From assembly GCA_016703535.1 (NCBI GenBank), contig JADJBV010000001.1:310001-374000 (forward strand): a stretch of 64,000 nt of DNA, read 5' to 3'. This document shows positions 52,234-62,600 of this stretch, in pieces. Positions within the stretch are counted from its first letter, which is position 1; each line of letters opens with the position of its first letter. Position numbers and translations under genes: made by a program. The notes under the pieces were generated by a model. That model was not told where the DNA came from and searched no databases. It saw only the letters and a list, made by a program, of their open reading frames with translations. The DNA comes from Deltaproteobacteria bacterium (GTDB lineage Bacteria; Myxococcota; Kuafuiibacteriia; Kuafuiibacteriales; Kuafuiibacteriaceae).

Positions 52234-53625
52234 TCACGCCACGACCTTGAGCATCTTCTTGCGGATGGTGTCGACGCCCGTGTCGTATTCGCCCGTAAAA
52301 CAAGCGTCGCAGAAGCCCTTCGGGTGGGTGTCCTTCACCGCTTGGTGCAGACCGGCCACCGAGACGTAGGCCAAGGAGTCGGCGCCGATGAAGTCGCAGG
52401 TCCCCTTGAGGTCCAGGCGGGCCGCGATCAGCTCTTCTCGGGTGGGCGTGTCGATGCCGTAAAAACAAGGGAAAGTGGTGGGCGGTGAGGAGATCCGCAG
52501 GTGGACCTCGGCGGCGCCCGCGCTCCGCAACATGGCCACGATCTTGCGGCTGGTGGTGCCCCGGACGATCGAGTCGTCGACCACCACCACCCGCTTGCCC
52601 TCCAGCACCGAACGCACCGCCGAAAGCTTCAACTTCACGCCGAAGTGACGGATCGCCTGTTCGGGTTCGATGAAGGTCCGGCCCACGTAGTGGCTGCGGA
52701 TCAGGCCGTAGCGGAAGGGGAGGCCCGAAAGATCGGCGTACCCCAAGGACGCGGGCACCCCCGAGTCGGGCACCGGGATGACCAGGTCGGCGTCGGCGGG
52801 CGCCTCTTTGGCCAAAACTTGGCCCAAGGCGAAGCGGGCCTCATGCACGCTGCGATCGAAGATCTGGCTGTTGGGGCGGGCGAAGTACACCAGCTCGAAC
52901 ACGCAGGCCCGGCGTTTGGCGTCGGGATCGTGGACCAGCCGTTCGCTGTGGAGGCCCTTGGCGGTGATCGAGACCATCTCGCCCGGTTCGATCTCCCGGA
53001 CCAAAGTGGCCTCGATCAGATCCAAAGCGCAGGTCTCGGAGGCCAAGACGTAGGAGTCACCCAACTTGCCCAGGACCAAGGGGCGATAACCGCTGGGATC
53101 CCGCACGCCGATGATCCCGTCTTGGTGCATCAACACCAAAGTGTAAGCGCCCTCGACTTGGGCCAACGCGTCCCGAACTCGATCTTCGATCCGGGGCGCC
53201 CGGGCCCGGGCCAAGAGGTGGAGCAAGATCTCGGTGTCGCTGCGGGTCGTGAAGATGGCGCCTTGGCGCTCGAGGTCGCTGCGCAGGTCTTCGTAGTTGA
53301 CCAGGTTGCCGTTGTGGCCAATGGCCAATGGCCCCCGCTGGGCCTCGACCGTAAAGGGCTGGGCGTTTTGGATGCCGCTGCCGCCGGCGGTCGAATAGCG
53401 GACGTGGCCGATGCTGCGCCGCCCCGAAAGTTGCTTCAGGACCGGCTCGCTGAAGATGTCGGCGACCAGGCCCAGACCGATGTGGCGGTCGAAGCGAGTT
53501 TTGTTCTCGGCCGAGGCGGCCACGATCCCGGCCGACTCCTGACCCCGGTGTTGGAGGGCGTGGAGCCCCAAGTAGGTCAGCTTGGCTGCCTCGGGATGCT
53601 CCCAGATGCCGAAGACCCCGCACAT
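52234..53625 (-). CDS. purF: Amidophosphoribosyltransferase
   Basis: 463 aa, full length. N-terminal Ntn glutaminase: the initiator Met is removed to expose Cys2 in MCGVFGIW, followed by YLGLHALQHRGQESAGI and IGHVRYSTAGGS. The phosphoribosyltransferase domain has the PRPP loop KRVVVVDDSIVRGTTSRKIV. First committed step of purine synthesis: PRPP + Gln to phosphoribosylamine. No propeptide is present, as in E. coli PurF. The Cys cluster of B. subtilis-type PurF is partly visible (CDACFTGEYD near the C-terminus). Divergent from the histidine kinase gene. Confidence 0.96.
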   Translation of the reverse strand: MCGVFGIWEHPEAAKLTYLGLHALQHRGQESAGIVAASAENKTRFDRHIGLGLVADIFSEPVLKQLSGRRSIGHVRYSTAGGSGIQNAQPFTVEAQRGPLAIGHNGNLVNYEDLRSDLERQGAIFTTRSDTEILLHLLARARAPRIEDRVRDALAQVEGAYTLVLMHQDGIIGVRDPSGYRPLVLGKLGDSYVLASETCALDLIEATLVREIEPGEMVSITAKGLHSERLVHDPDAKRRACVFELVYFARPNSQIFDRSVHEARFALGQVLAKEAPADADLVIPVPDSGVPASLGYADLSGLPFRYGLIRSHYVGRTFIEPEQAIRHFGVKLKLSAVRSVLEGKRVVVVDDSIVRGTTSRKIVAMLRSAGAAEVHLRISSPPTTFPCFYGIDTPTREELIAARLDLKGTCDFIGADSLAYVSVAGLHQAVKDTHPKGFCDACFTGEYDTGVDTIRKKMLKVVA

Positions 53626-53684
53626 GAGGCGCCCACCTCACGCGGGGTGGCGGCCCCGGTCAAGGCCTGTGATAATCCCGTTCC

Positions 53685-54926
53685 ATGCCACCTACCTACG
53701 GCGGCGCCGCGGCCCTGGTGCCGGGCAGCCCCGAGCCGGAGATCACCGAGCGCTTTTCCGATCGAGCCCGGGCCTTGTTTTATGCCCGCCTGGCCTTTTT
53801 GGGGATCGGCCTGGGGGTCTTGGCGGTGCCCTCCTGGTCGGCGTTTTTGGGGACCACCGCCTCCACCGCCTTCATCATCTACTTCGCGGTGATCGCCTAT
53901 TCGGTGGCCAACTTCTTGTTGATCGATCACCCCCAGTGGGGCCGACCCCTGACCTTCGCCACCTTGGTGTTCGATCTGGGCGCGCTGGGGGCAATGGTCA
54001 GCGCCAGCGGTGGGTTGAAGTCGCCGGTGATGGCGGCCCACGTGATGTTCACCATCTTCTTCGTGCTGCTCTTCCCCAAGTTGTGGGCCACCTTGCCGCC
54101 GCTGTTGTTGTTGCCGGTGGTGGCCCGATTGGACTTCTTCTTTGGCGAAGGTTCACCCGCGTCTCAAGGGGTGTTTCTGATGGTCTGGCACGCGACCTTG
54201 AGCTTCATCGGCGCCTACGTCTTGCTGTACCTGCACGCCCGGGACGAAAAACGGATCGCTCAGCTCAAAGCCCTCGGAAAAGCCCAGGAGACCGCCATCA
54301 TCACCGAAGAGCGGCTGCGTTTGGCCAGGGAGATGCACGACGGCCTGGGCGGATCCTTGTCCACCCTGATTATCCAGGCGGAATATATTCAAAGGATGGT
54401 GAAGGATCCCGAGCTGAAGACCGAGATCACCGAACTCAAAGGGCAAGCGGAGGAGGCCATCGATGAGCTGCGCCGCTCCTTGACCATGATGAGGCGGGAC
54501 TTCGACCTGCACAAAGCCCTCGAGGATTATTGCATGCGCTTTCAGGAGCGCTCCCGCACCTGGTGCAGCTTCAAGGTCCGGGGCCGGACCCGGCGTCTGC
54601 CCAGCGAGATGCAGCTGACCATCTTCCGCATCCTGCAGGAGACCTTGACCAATACTCAAAAACACGCCGAAGCCAAGAACACCGAGGTGCGGCTGAAATA
54701 CGACGGAGATCTGGTGTCGTTGACGGTGTCCGACGACGGCAAGGGCTTCGACACCAAGGCCAAAAAGAAGAGCGGCCACTACGGCCTGACCAACCTGGAG
54801 GAACGATGTCGCAAGTTCCGAGGGACGGTCGAGGTCCAGTCCGCGCCCGACGCCGGCACCACCGTGCACGTCAGCCTGGTGGTGCCCGCCGAAGGTTCCC
54901 ACGTCGCCTTTTTGCCGAGCGGTTGA
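53685..54926 (+). CDS. Membrane sensor histidine kinase, HisKA_3 type
   Basis: 413 aa from the ATG at 53685. Six hydrophobic helices occupy ~30-185 (RLAFLGIGLGVLAVPSWSAF, FIIYFAVIAYSVANFLLI and others). The dimerisation region has the phospho-His in LAREMHDGLGGSLSTL. The HATPase N-box is TIFRILQETLTNTQKHA, the G1 box SDDGKGFD, and the G2 region GHYGLTNLEERC. This is the NarX/DesK-like family that signals to LuxR-type regulators. No response regulator is adjacent, so it is an orphan kinase here. The next gene starts 3 nt after its stop. Confidence 0.9.
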   Translation: MPPTYGGAAALVPGSPEPEITERFSDRARALFYARLAFLGIGLGVLAVPSWSAFLGTTASTAFIIYFAVIAYSVANFLLIDHPQWGRPLTFATLVFDLGALGAMVSASGGLKSPVMAAHVMFTIFFVLLFPKLWATLPPLLLLPVVARLDFFFGEGSPASQGVFLMVWHATLSFIGAYVLLYLHARDEKRIAQLKALGKAQETAIITEERLRLAREMHDGLGGSLSTLIIQAEYIQRMVKDPELKTEITELKGQAEEAIDELRRSLTMMRRDFDLHKALEDYCMRFQERSRTWCSFKVRGRTRRLPSEMQLTIFRILQETLTNTQKHAEAKNTEVRLKYDGDLVSLTVSDDGKGFDTKAKKKSGHYGLTNLEERCRKFRGTVEVQSAPDAGTTVHVSLVVPAEGSHVAFLPSG

Positions 54927-54929
54927 GCC

Positions 54930-56363
54930 GTGGGAGGAGGCCGGGCCGTTTGCTGTTTGTTGGCCGGGATCGGCTGCTCCAGCCCCCTCGGTTTGGAGTG
55001 GCCTCCGGTCGAGGATCGGGCCGGCGCGCGAAGTGCGATCCTCTTCACCAGCGATGGCGTTCAGACCTTGGCGCAGAGTGTGCCCGTGACTCAGGATGGG
55101 CTGGTTCAGGGCATCCTTTCGGATCTCGAGAGAGGCGAACGGGAGTTGTGGCTCTACGGCTGTGAACCCGAGGTGCTGGGCTTTGGGATCCCGGATCGTT
55201 TTCTGCCGCCGTTGTCGCCGGATCGGGACGGAGGGTGTGAGGTCCGGGGTGCACCTTGCCCGCTGCGGGCCTTGGGCCTGGGCCCCGAAGGATGGGACCG
55301 GATCGCCGCCGAACCTCAACCCTGGGATCGGACTCGGCCCCACGGGTGCCTGACCTTCGGCCTACCGCTGCAAGCGGAGTTGCAGGCCATCTCGGCGGCC
55401 GGCGAGGTTCGGTTTGCGGTCGCCCTGGATCCCGAACACGTGTTGGTCGGCGGCGATCGGGTCGGGGCCGCGGGCGCCTTTGGGGTGCTGGAGTTGTGGC
55501 GGCTGCGAGGGGCCCCTGAAACGAGGCTCGAGCTCGTCACCTCGACCACCTCCCCGACGGCGTGGCGGGCCGGTCATGTGCGGGCCGAAACCGCTTATGT
55601 CGCCGGGGCCGCGGGGCGCACCCTCCACCTGCGTCGTGATGGAGAGGGCCTCTTGATCGAGGAGGGCCCAAGGTACCCGGCCGAGGCGGAGGTCTGCACC
55701 GACGATCCGCCGTCCAGGGCGGCGTTGGTGGGATCGAACGCCGATGATCTTCCGCTCGAGTTGTGGCTCCAGACCGGCTGCGGGGCCATCTTGACCCGCA
55801 TCGAAGGTCGACCCTGGTCGTGGCGGCGACGACCCGGGCGGTCCGTGAAGGGGAGCCTCGCTTGGATCGGCCCGGGTGAGGTCTGGGCCGCCAACAGCCT
55901 CGGGCTCGGTGCCTTCCACCTCACCCCCAGCGGGACCACGACCGTGGCGATCGACGGTCAGGGGCTCCGGGTCACCGCCGTGGGCTTGGGCGTCGGTGGA
56001 GAACTGCTGGTGAACGTGGAGGACGGCCTGCTCGGCGATCGGATCTTCGCCCTGCGAGGTGATCGTTGGGAGGGCATCGTCCAGAACTCCGGCAGCTCCT
56101 ATTCGGTGTTTTTGGCGGTGGAGGACTACCTGTTCGCGGCCGGCGGATCGGTGGGGCGGGTCGAGCAGATCCGGGAGCCCGCCCGCTGCCCCGAGGAGGC
56201 CTGGCCGTCGGTGCCGCCCGCCCTCTTGATCCGAGAGTTGGTGGTGACCGGTGGCGCTTTGGTCAGCGTCAGCAACTCGCCTCGGGGCGATCTGCGCACG
56301 CCGATTATTTCCGCCGCGCCGATCCTCGGGGCCCGTCGTTGTGATCAAGTGGGGGTCGAGTGA
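54930..56363 (+). CDS. Lipoprotein with beta-propeller-like repeats
   Basis: 477 aa from a GTG at 54930. Signal GGGRAVCCLLAGIGC has lipobox GIGC. The body resembles that of the lipoprotein at 20600: an early LERGERELWLYG segment like LERGTALWALSY, a central Cys cluster, then propeller-like blades (DPEHVLVGGDRVGAAGAFGV, GEVWAANSLGLGAFHLTPSG). The two look like distant paralogues. Function unknown. The stop overlaps the GTG of the GH99-like gene (GTGA at 56360-56363). Confidence 0.76.
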   Translation: MGGGRAVCCLLAGIGCSSPLGLEWPPVEDRAGARSAILFTSDGVQTLAQSVPVTQDGLVQGILSDLERGERELWLYGCEPEVLGFGIPDRFLPPLSPDRDGGCEVRGAPCPLRALGLGPEGWDRIAAEPQPWDRTRPHGCLTFGLPLQAELQAISAAGEVRFAVALDPEHVLVGGDRVGAAGAFGVLELWRLRGAPETRLELVTSTTSPTAWRAGHVRAETAYVAGAAGRTLHLRRDGEGLLIEEGPRYPAEAEVCTDDPPSRAALVGSNADDLPLELWLQTGCGAILTRIEGRPWSWRRRPGRSVKGSLAWIGPGEVWAANSLGLGAFHLTPSGTTTVAIDGQGLRVTAVGLGVGGELLVNVEDGLLGDRIFALRGDRWEGIVQNSGSSYSVFLAVEDYLFAAGGSVGRVEQIREPARCPEEAWPSVPPALLIRELVVTGGALVSVSNSPRGDLRTPIISAAPILGARRCDQVGVE

Positions 56364-57454
56364 AGACCCCTCCTCGGGTGGCCGCCTACGTTTATCCGGG
56401 CTGGCACCCGATCGCCGAACGTGACCTGAACTTTCACCCCGGCTTCACCGAGTGGGAGTTGGTGTTGGACTGTCGTCCACGTTTTGCCGGCCACCGCCAG
56501 CCCCGGGAGCCGGCCCTCGGCCCCTACGACGATCGTGATCCCATCGAGGTCGGGCGCCGGATCCGACTGGCCCAAGAACATGGCGTCGACGCCTTCGTGT
56601 ATGGGGTGTTCTGGTGTCGAGGGAAGCGGGTCTTCGAAGAGGCCTTGGATCTCGGCTTCCTCCCAGGTGCACCCGGCGCGCCCTTCGCCTTGATGTGGGC
56701 CAACCGCATGCCGCGGCGGGTGTTGCCGGTGGCCCGCCCCGAGGCCGAGGTCATCGATCCAAGCCGTCGGGTCGAGTCCGACGTCGCGGACTTCGTGGCC
56801 CTGATCGATCTGTTGGCCCGGCGATATTTCCAGCGGCCCGAATACCTGCGGATCGAGGGGCGGCCCTACTTTTCGATCTTCGACACCACCTTCTTCGTGC
56901 GGGAGTTGGGGCCCGCCACCGCCAAAGAGGCGATCGCCGCTGCGCAAGTTCACTTGCAGAAGTTGGGCTTCCCAGGGCTCCACCTGGGCGCGATTGATCC
57001 GGCCCCCGAGGTGATCGGCCAGGTCGCGGAGTTGGGCTTCTCCAGCGTCACCCACTACGTGTTGCTCCCGTATTGGCGCGGCCCCAGCCTACAAGGCTAC
57101 GCCGAAACCGCCGCCGCCCGCGCCCTCGAGTGGCCTGGTTATGGGGCTCAAAGTGGCCTGCCGTATTTTGCGTCGGTCGCGCCCGGTTGGGACGCCTCGC
57201 CCCGGGGCGCCGACTTCGGCCCCAAACGCCCCGACAAATATCCGTGGTCGCCGGTGGTGACCGGCGAAGACCCGGCCGAGTTTCGGATCGCCTTGGCCCG
57301 GGCCCTGCGTTTTGCCCAGGCCGAGGGTGCGCCCCTGTCCTTCATCGCCTCCCTCAACGAGTGGAGTGAAGGCCACTACCTGGAGCCCGATCGGCACTTC
57401 GGCAACGGCTGGCTGGAGGCCGTCCGGGCCGCGCGCCAAGACGTAGGCTGGTAG
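56360..57454 (+). CDS. GH99/WbsX-like protein
   Basis: 364 aa from a GTG at 56360. No signal peptide. The pattern AAYVYPGWHPIAERDLNFHPGFTEWELV, then IRLAQEHGVDAFVYGVFW, FALMWANR and SLNEWSEGHYLEPD matches the glycoside-hydrolase-99-like/WbsX family, found in polysaccharide synthesis loci. The catalytic Glu is probably in NEWSEGHY. In this family members act on or modify complex glycans (O-antigen, mannans). The neighbours do not include glycosyltransferases, so the substrate is unknown. Confidence 0.87.
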   Translation: MKTPPRVAAYVYPGWHPIAERDLNFHPGFTEWELVLDCRPRFAGHRQPREPALGPYDDRDPIEVGRRIRLAQEHGVDAFVYGVFWCRGKRVFEEALDLGFLPGAPGAPFALMWANRMPRRVLPVARPEAEVIDPSRRVESDVADFVALIDLLARRYFQRPEYLRIEGRPYFSIFDTTFFVRELGPATAKEAIAAAQVHLQKLGFPGLHLGAIDPAPEVIGQVAELGFSSVTHYVLLPYWRGPSLQGYAETAAARALEWPGYGAQSGLPYFASVAPGWDASPRGADFGPKRPDKYPWSPVVTGEDPAEFRIALARALRFAQAEGAPLSFIASLNEWSEGHYLEPDRHFGNGWLEAVRAARQDVGW

Positions 57455-57486
57455 CGGAGGTCTGCCTAGAGGTACCATCCGCGCCG

Positions 57487-58458
57487 ATGCGGTTCCCGTG
57501 GTGGTTGGCTTCGGCTTTGGTGGCGTGTACCTCGGGGGTCGGCAACCCTGACGATCTCCCGAACGATGCGGGCACCCCAGCCCCGGACGCGGGCCGGGAT
57601 GCGGGTCCGAATGATCAGGGCACCATCACCGACAGCGGCGTGGGCCCGGTGGATCTGGGCTTCGCCGACGGCGGCGTGGTCCCGGACGCCGCACCCAACG
57701 ACCTCGGCGTGATCCCCGACAGCGGCACTGATCCCTTCTCCACCGATCGGGATCTCTTCTTTGGCGCCGCCCGTTGTGGGGGGGCCGGCGTCGCCTTCTG
57801 CGAGGATTTCGAGACCGGCAGCTTGGACACCGGCCGCTGGCAAGCGATCGGCGAACGCCTGACCGTCGAAAACGGGCAAGCCGCCCGGGGCAACTACGCG
57901 CTCCACGTGGTCACCCAAAGCACCGAGGCCCTTCACTTCATCCGCACCACTCAAACCGCCCCGGTCTTTTCGCGGCAGATGTGGGGCCGGCTTTTTTTCC
58001 GCACCGAAGGCCCCCGCCCCAACGCCTTCAACCACTGGACGGTGGTCGAAGCGACCGGCACCGTGCCCGAAGGTGGCACCGGCCGCATCCGTTACGGCGG
58101 CATCCACGTCCCGGACGTGGTCAACCACTTCCTCTTCAACTACGACATCTGGGGAGATCGACCGGCCAACTTCCACGAGGTCGGCGCCGAAAACAACGTC
58201 GAGGTCCCGGACGGCACCTGGCACTGCATCGAGTGGTACTTCGACGTCGACGCCCAACAAGCCCGGTTCTTCCACGACGGCACCGAACGCCCCGAGCTCG
58301 GCGCTCAGGACATCATCGACGGGATCGATCTCGCCTTCCCGGAGATGGACGGCCTCAACGTCGGCTGGGCCATCTACCAAGACATCGGCAACACCACCTG
58401 GGACGCCTGGGTCGACGAAATCGCCGTCGACGACACCCGCATCGGCTGCGTGCGTTGA
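57487..58458 (+). CDS. Lipoprotein with DAG linker and LamG/jelly-roll-like domain
   Basis: 323 aa. Signal MRFPWWLASALVAC has lipobox LVAC. Residues ~18-85 are an Asp/Gly/Ala/Pro linker (NDAGTPAPDAGRDAGPND). Residues ~95-323 form a concanavalin-like/LamG beta-sandwich: CEDFETGSLDTGRWQAIGER, GNYALHVVTQSTEALH, GTWHCIEWYFDVDAQQARFF, and the closing AWVDEIAVDDTRIGC. Such domains bind or cleave polysaccharides; no catalytic motif is certain. Following the GH99-like gene by 32 nt, it may share a glycan-related role. Confidence 0.82.
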   Translation: MRFPWWLASALVACTSGVGNPDDLPNDAGTPAPDAGRDAGPNDQGTITDSGVGPVDLGFADGGVVPDAAPNDLGVIPDSGTDPFSTDRDLFFGAARCGGAGVAFCEDFETGSLDTGRWQAIGERLTVENGQAARGNYALHVVTQSTEALHFIRTTQTAPVFSRQMWGRLFFRTEGPRPNAFNHWTVVEATGTVPEGGTGRIRYGGIHVPDVVNHFLFNYDIWGDRPANFHEVGAENNVEVPDGTWHCIEWYFDVDAQQARFFHDGTERPELGAQDIIDGIDLAFPEMDGLNVGWAIYQDIGNTTWDAWVDEIAVDDTRIGCVR

Positions 58459-58500
58459 CCCTTGGCCTTCGGCCGCAACTTCCGCTAGATCCCCAGCCAA

Positions 58501-58585
58501 GCCGGGGTGGCGAAACGGTATACGCGGGGGACTTAAAATCCCCTTCACCGGAAGGTGAGTGCGGGTTCGAGCCCCGCCCCCGGCA
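58501..58585 (+). tRNA. tRNA-Leu(UAA)
   Basis: Acceptor arms GCCGGGG (58501-58507) and CCCCGGC (58578-58584) pair exactly, with discriminator A at 58585. The anticodon stem GGGGA/TCCCC holds the loop CTTAAAA, giving UAA (codons UUA/UUG). The long variable arm TTCACCGGAAGGTGAGT and T-stem GCGGG/CCCGC are typical class II features. CCA is not encoded. Confidence 0.96.
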
Positions 58586-58699
58586 GCCTCACCACGCGAT
58601 CGACAACGCTTGAAACGTGGCGGGCCCCACGGCCCCCTCACTTGCGCCACATCACAACCCGCGAAAACTTCGCGACCCGCCGGGGTCCGTCTTGTTTTT

Positions 58700-59617
58700 A
58701 TGATGCATACGTGCGCCTATATGCACATGAAGGTCAACCACTCTCTTTTCCCGCTCCTCTTGGTGGGGCCGTCGTTGGCGACCAGCCTGTTGATGTCCCT
58801 TTTGGTGCCGCCCCCACTGGCGATGACGTTGGTGGTGTTGGGGCTCCTCGGCGTCCTGTTCATCCTGGAGCGGCGGGCTCCTTTTCGGGCCGCGTGGAAT
58901 GAGCGGCGGCCAGGGGAGTTGGTCACCGACCTCACGTACATCGCCTTCGCCTCGGTCCCGGATCGGGCCACCCGGGTTTTGGTCGAGGCGGCGATGTTGG
59001 GGTTGATTGGACTGTCGGCGGCGTCGGCGGCGCCACGTTCGGGGCTGGAGATCGGGCTTTTGGCCTTGGTGGCCTTCGTGTTGTCCGACCTCGGAAAATA
59101 TCTGATCCACCGGGCGTCCCACGAAGTTCCCTGGTTGTGGAGGTTCCACCTCGCTCACCATTGACCCAATCGGCTTTCTGCGTGGAACGCGCTCCACCTT
59201 CACCCGGTCAACGTCGCCTACAACGCGGCGATCGATTCGTTCCCGCTGTTGCTGCTGGGGGTGACGCCGGCGGCGGCGGCGGTGTTGGCCACCTTACGGG
59301 CCACCGTGGGCGTCGTGCAGCACGCCAACCTGAACCTCGAGGAGGGCAAGCAGTGGTTGGTGAATGCGCCGAGTTATCACCGCACCCACCACGACCTGCA
59401 GCTCGATGAAGCCAATCACAACTACGCCTCGACCCTGCTGGTGTGGGATCGGCTGTTGGGCACGCTGCGAAGGGCCCCGGCCCCGGAGGCCGTGGGTGTT
59501 CAGCCCACCGCCCACCGGATCCCGACCGGATTTTTGGGCCAGTTGATCTACCCAGCCTGTGGCGATCGGCTGGACACGACCTGTTGGCTGGCGCGTTTCC
59601 CTCGGCTCACCCGCTGA
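58700..59617 (+). pseudogene. Fatty acid hydroxylase/sterol desaturase family gene interrupted by one in-frame TGA
   Basis: The reading frame runs from ATGATG at 58700 (alternative start ATG 58727) to TGA at 59615-59617, but TGA at 59162-59164 interrupts it. Upstream: hydrophobic helices and His boxes HRASH and HLAHH. Downstream, same frame, beginning PNRLSAWNALHLHP: further helices and box 3 YHRTHHD. All eight expected iron-binding His positions are present across the two halves, and there is no frameshift. The stop sits exactly where homologues usually have Ser after HxxHH. A recent nonsense mutation, assembly error or recoding are the options. Such enzymes hydroxylate or desaturate membrane lipids. 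Confidence 0.85.
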
Positions 59618-59637
59618 ACGCGGCGTTGCTCAGATCC

Positions 59638-62600
59638 TCAACGGACGTGGAGCGTGGAGTCGCCGGCCCCGTCCAGACCGGCGCCGCGTTCACTGACCGC
59701 GACCTCGGGATCCGGGTTGTTGGTGGAGGTCCAGGCGGCGTCGTCGGTTCGGCCCTCCAGCACCGTGCCGCTTTGGAGCGAATAGGTGTCGCTGCCGGCG
59801 GCGTCGAGGAACACGCCGATCGAAGGGACCTGGCGCCTTGGTGAGCCGATTTCGGCGCTCTCCAGGAGGCCGGCGCTGCCCAGGCTGTAGGCCGAGTTGG
59901 GGCGGTAGGTGTCGTCGCCGTCGTTGTCGACGAAGAGGCCGATGCCGTTGACGTTGCCCGCGCCCAAGGTGATGCGGCTGCCCCGGTATTCGTCGTCGCC
60001 GGACTCGTCGAGCAGAGCCGCGACCGTGTAGTCGTGGGCCCCGGCCAGGGTCACGTTGATCCGCGGCAGATCGGCGCCGTAGACGTCGTTGCCTCCGCTC
60101 TCGAACAAGAGCCCCAAAGCGTAGTGGGCGCCGGCGGCGGTGGTGTACCAAAGGCCGTCGTAGCGATCGTCGCCGGCCCGGTCGGCCAAGATGCCGGTGC
60201 CGAACCAGAAGCCACCCGCTTGGGCGAAGACGCTGGCCCGGTACACGTCGGCGCCGCCGCCTTCGTACAACAGGCCGAGGCCGCCCGACATGAAGGCCCG
60301 ATCGGTGGTGTCGGCCCGGCGGCCAAAACCAAAACCTTGGCCCAAGCTGGTGTTGGCGCGGCCCGGGCGTTGGCCGTTGAAGTACAAGGGATCACCACCC
60401 AACATCGGATCACCGACGTCCAACTCCCAGCGATCGTCGCCGGCGAGGTCGAAGGCCAGGCCCGCGCCGCGGGCGTAACCAAAACCTTGGGCTTCGGTGT
60501 ACGCGACGTGGCGATCGTCGCCGCCCAGATCGAGCAACAGGCCGATGCCGAAGGCCCCAGCGCCTTGGCCCATGGCCTCCAGGTGGTAGGTGTCGTCGCC
60601 GCCGTCGTCGAGCAACACCCCGACCCCGAAGATCCCGCTGCCTTGGGACATGCGCAGGGAGCGGTATTGATCGCGGCCGCCGCCGAAGTCGAGCAACAGG
60701 CCGAGGCCCAAGCGGCCGCCCCCTTGCCGAGGTCGTTCGCTGGTGGAGTAGGGCCCGTTGTCCATGTCCGGGGTGTTTTGAGGGGTGTAACGCCCGCCGT
60801 CGTCGCTGGGGAGCCGGGGTCCGTCCAAGGGACCGGGGCGTTCGGGGTAGGTGTAGAGATCGTCGCCGCCGAGATCGATCGCCACGGAGGCCAAGTTGGC
60901 CCGGCTCTGGTTGCCGCCCACTGGGATCCGATAGACGTCGTTGCCGCCCCGATCGACCACCAGCAAAAACTCGCCGCTGAGCCCGGGTGCGCCCGGGTCG
61001 TAGAGGCCCGCTTCACCGTCGTCGAGCACCACTCGCCCCAGGGGCGTGACCTGGTTGAAGACCAAACCCACCGTGGCGCTGGCGACCGAGCTGGTCGGCA
61101 CCAACACAAAACGCCCCAGATCGGCGGCCTCGACGGCGTCCAACACGTCGGCGGCGGCGCCGTAGAGTTGGCCGTAACCGAAGTTGGTGTTGATCAAGGT
61201 GATCAAGGACGCGCTGGTCACGTTCAGGCCAAAACCGTCGGCCCGGGGGGCGACGAAGGCCGCGCCGTAGTCGTAGAGGCTGTTGGCGTTTTGTAGGTTG
61301 GGGACCGCGGTGCGCCGGGCGATGGCGGCGCGGCGCAGGCTGTCCAGGATCTGGGCGAGGGCCAGCTGCAGATCCAACGGGACGTCGGCGGCGTCGGCGG
61401 CGATGGCCGTTTGATCAGGGGTGCCACCGGCCTCCCGGATCAACTCCACCATCGCGACCGTCAACGGCGAGATCGGATCGGGGGGATCGGGGGCCCGATG
61501 GACCGGCGGGCGCTCCAGAAGTTCAGCCAAGGCCTCGATCAACCGGGCGGCTCGGGCGGCGGGGCCTGCCTGGATCACCTCCAACTCGGCGATCAGCCCC
61601 TGCCCAAAGTCGATGGCCCGGAGCGGCTCCCCGTGGGTGCGGTCGTACCAGCTGAGGCGATAGGCATCGAACATCAGATCCCGGGGCAGGTTGGTGTAGG
61701 CGTAAGCGGGGAAGATCAACCCACACCGAGACAAGCCCACCGAGGCCAAGGCCCGCTCCAAGAGATCTTCACCGTTGGCCGTCGAGCCGTGGCAGCGGCA
61801 CTCTTCGGCGAGGCACACCGGGCCCCGGGCCGAACTCAGGCAGGCGCCGGTATCGCAGCTGCCGGTCGGGCAGGGCAGGGCGCAGACCCCGGGCAAAAAC
61901 GGCTCGCTGCGCAGACAAAGGCTCCCGGGGTTGATCGCGCAGTCGTCGTCGATCGCGCAGGGCACCTGGCTGAGGTCAAGGCCTCGGGCGCAGCGATCGG
62001 CGGGTGCAAGATAACTTGCATGACAGACCTCGACGTTTTCATCGCCGGGCAAACACTCGTAGCCGGTGGGGCAGTCGTCTTGGCAAAAGCGCGTGCAGTA
62101 GCCAGGGGCCACCCCGTCGCCTTCGCAGAAGTTGGCGTTCGACAAACAGCTGTTGGTGTTGCCGTAGCAGCGGGCCCCAAACCCCGTGTCGAGGGGTCGG
62201 CAGGTGCCGCCTGGCGGGACACAAAATCGTTGGCCTTGTCCGATGTCGACACAGGCGAAGCCGTCGACGCAGCCGTTCGGATCGTCGCCGCAGGGATCCG
62301 CGCAGAAGGTCTCGCGCCCCGCCCGCAAACAAAGCCCCGTCCCAGGGCAGTCGCCGTTCGGATCACACGCCACGCAGCTCGCTTCTGAGAAGCGTAGGCC
62401 CACGTCGGGGGGTGGCCCGGCGTCTCCTGGGACCCCGCTGTCCGGGAAGCCCAGATCGGCGGGCTCTGCTGCGTCGGGTTCAGCGTCCGGCGAACCATCG
62501 ACGCCGCCATCGATCCCCAGATCGACCGGCTCGCCGACGTCGAGGGTCTCTCCATCGCCACACGCGGCCAAGGCGATCAGCAGCGGGCCCAGCGCCGCGA

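Noticed and set aside
58660..58674. Hairpin CGCGAA/TTCGCG after tRNA-Leu(UAA)
   Set aside because: Short stem, no T-run, 75 nt from the tRNA. Not convincing as a terminator.
58704..58725. Inverted repeat TGCATA/TATGCA around the hydroxylase start
   Set aside because: Only six-base arms with a 10-nt spacer, overlapping several in-frame ATG codons; may be chance.
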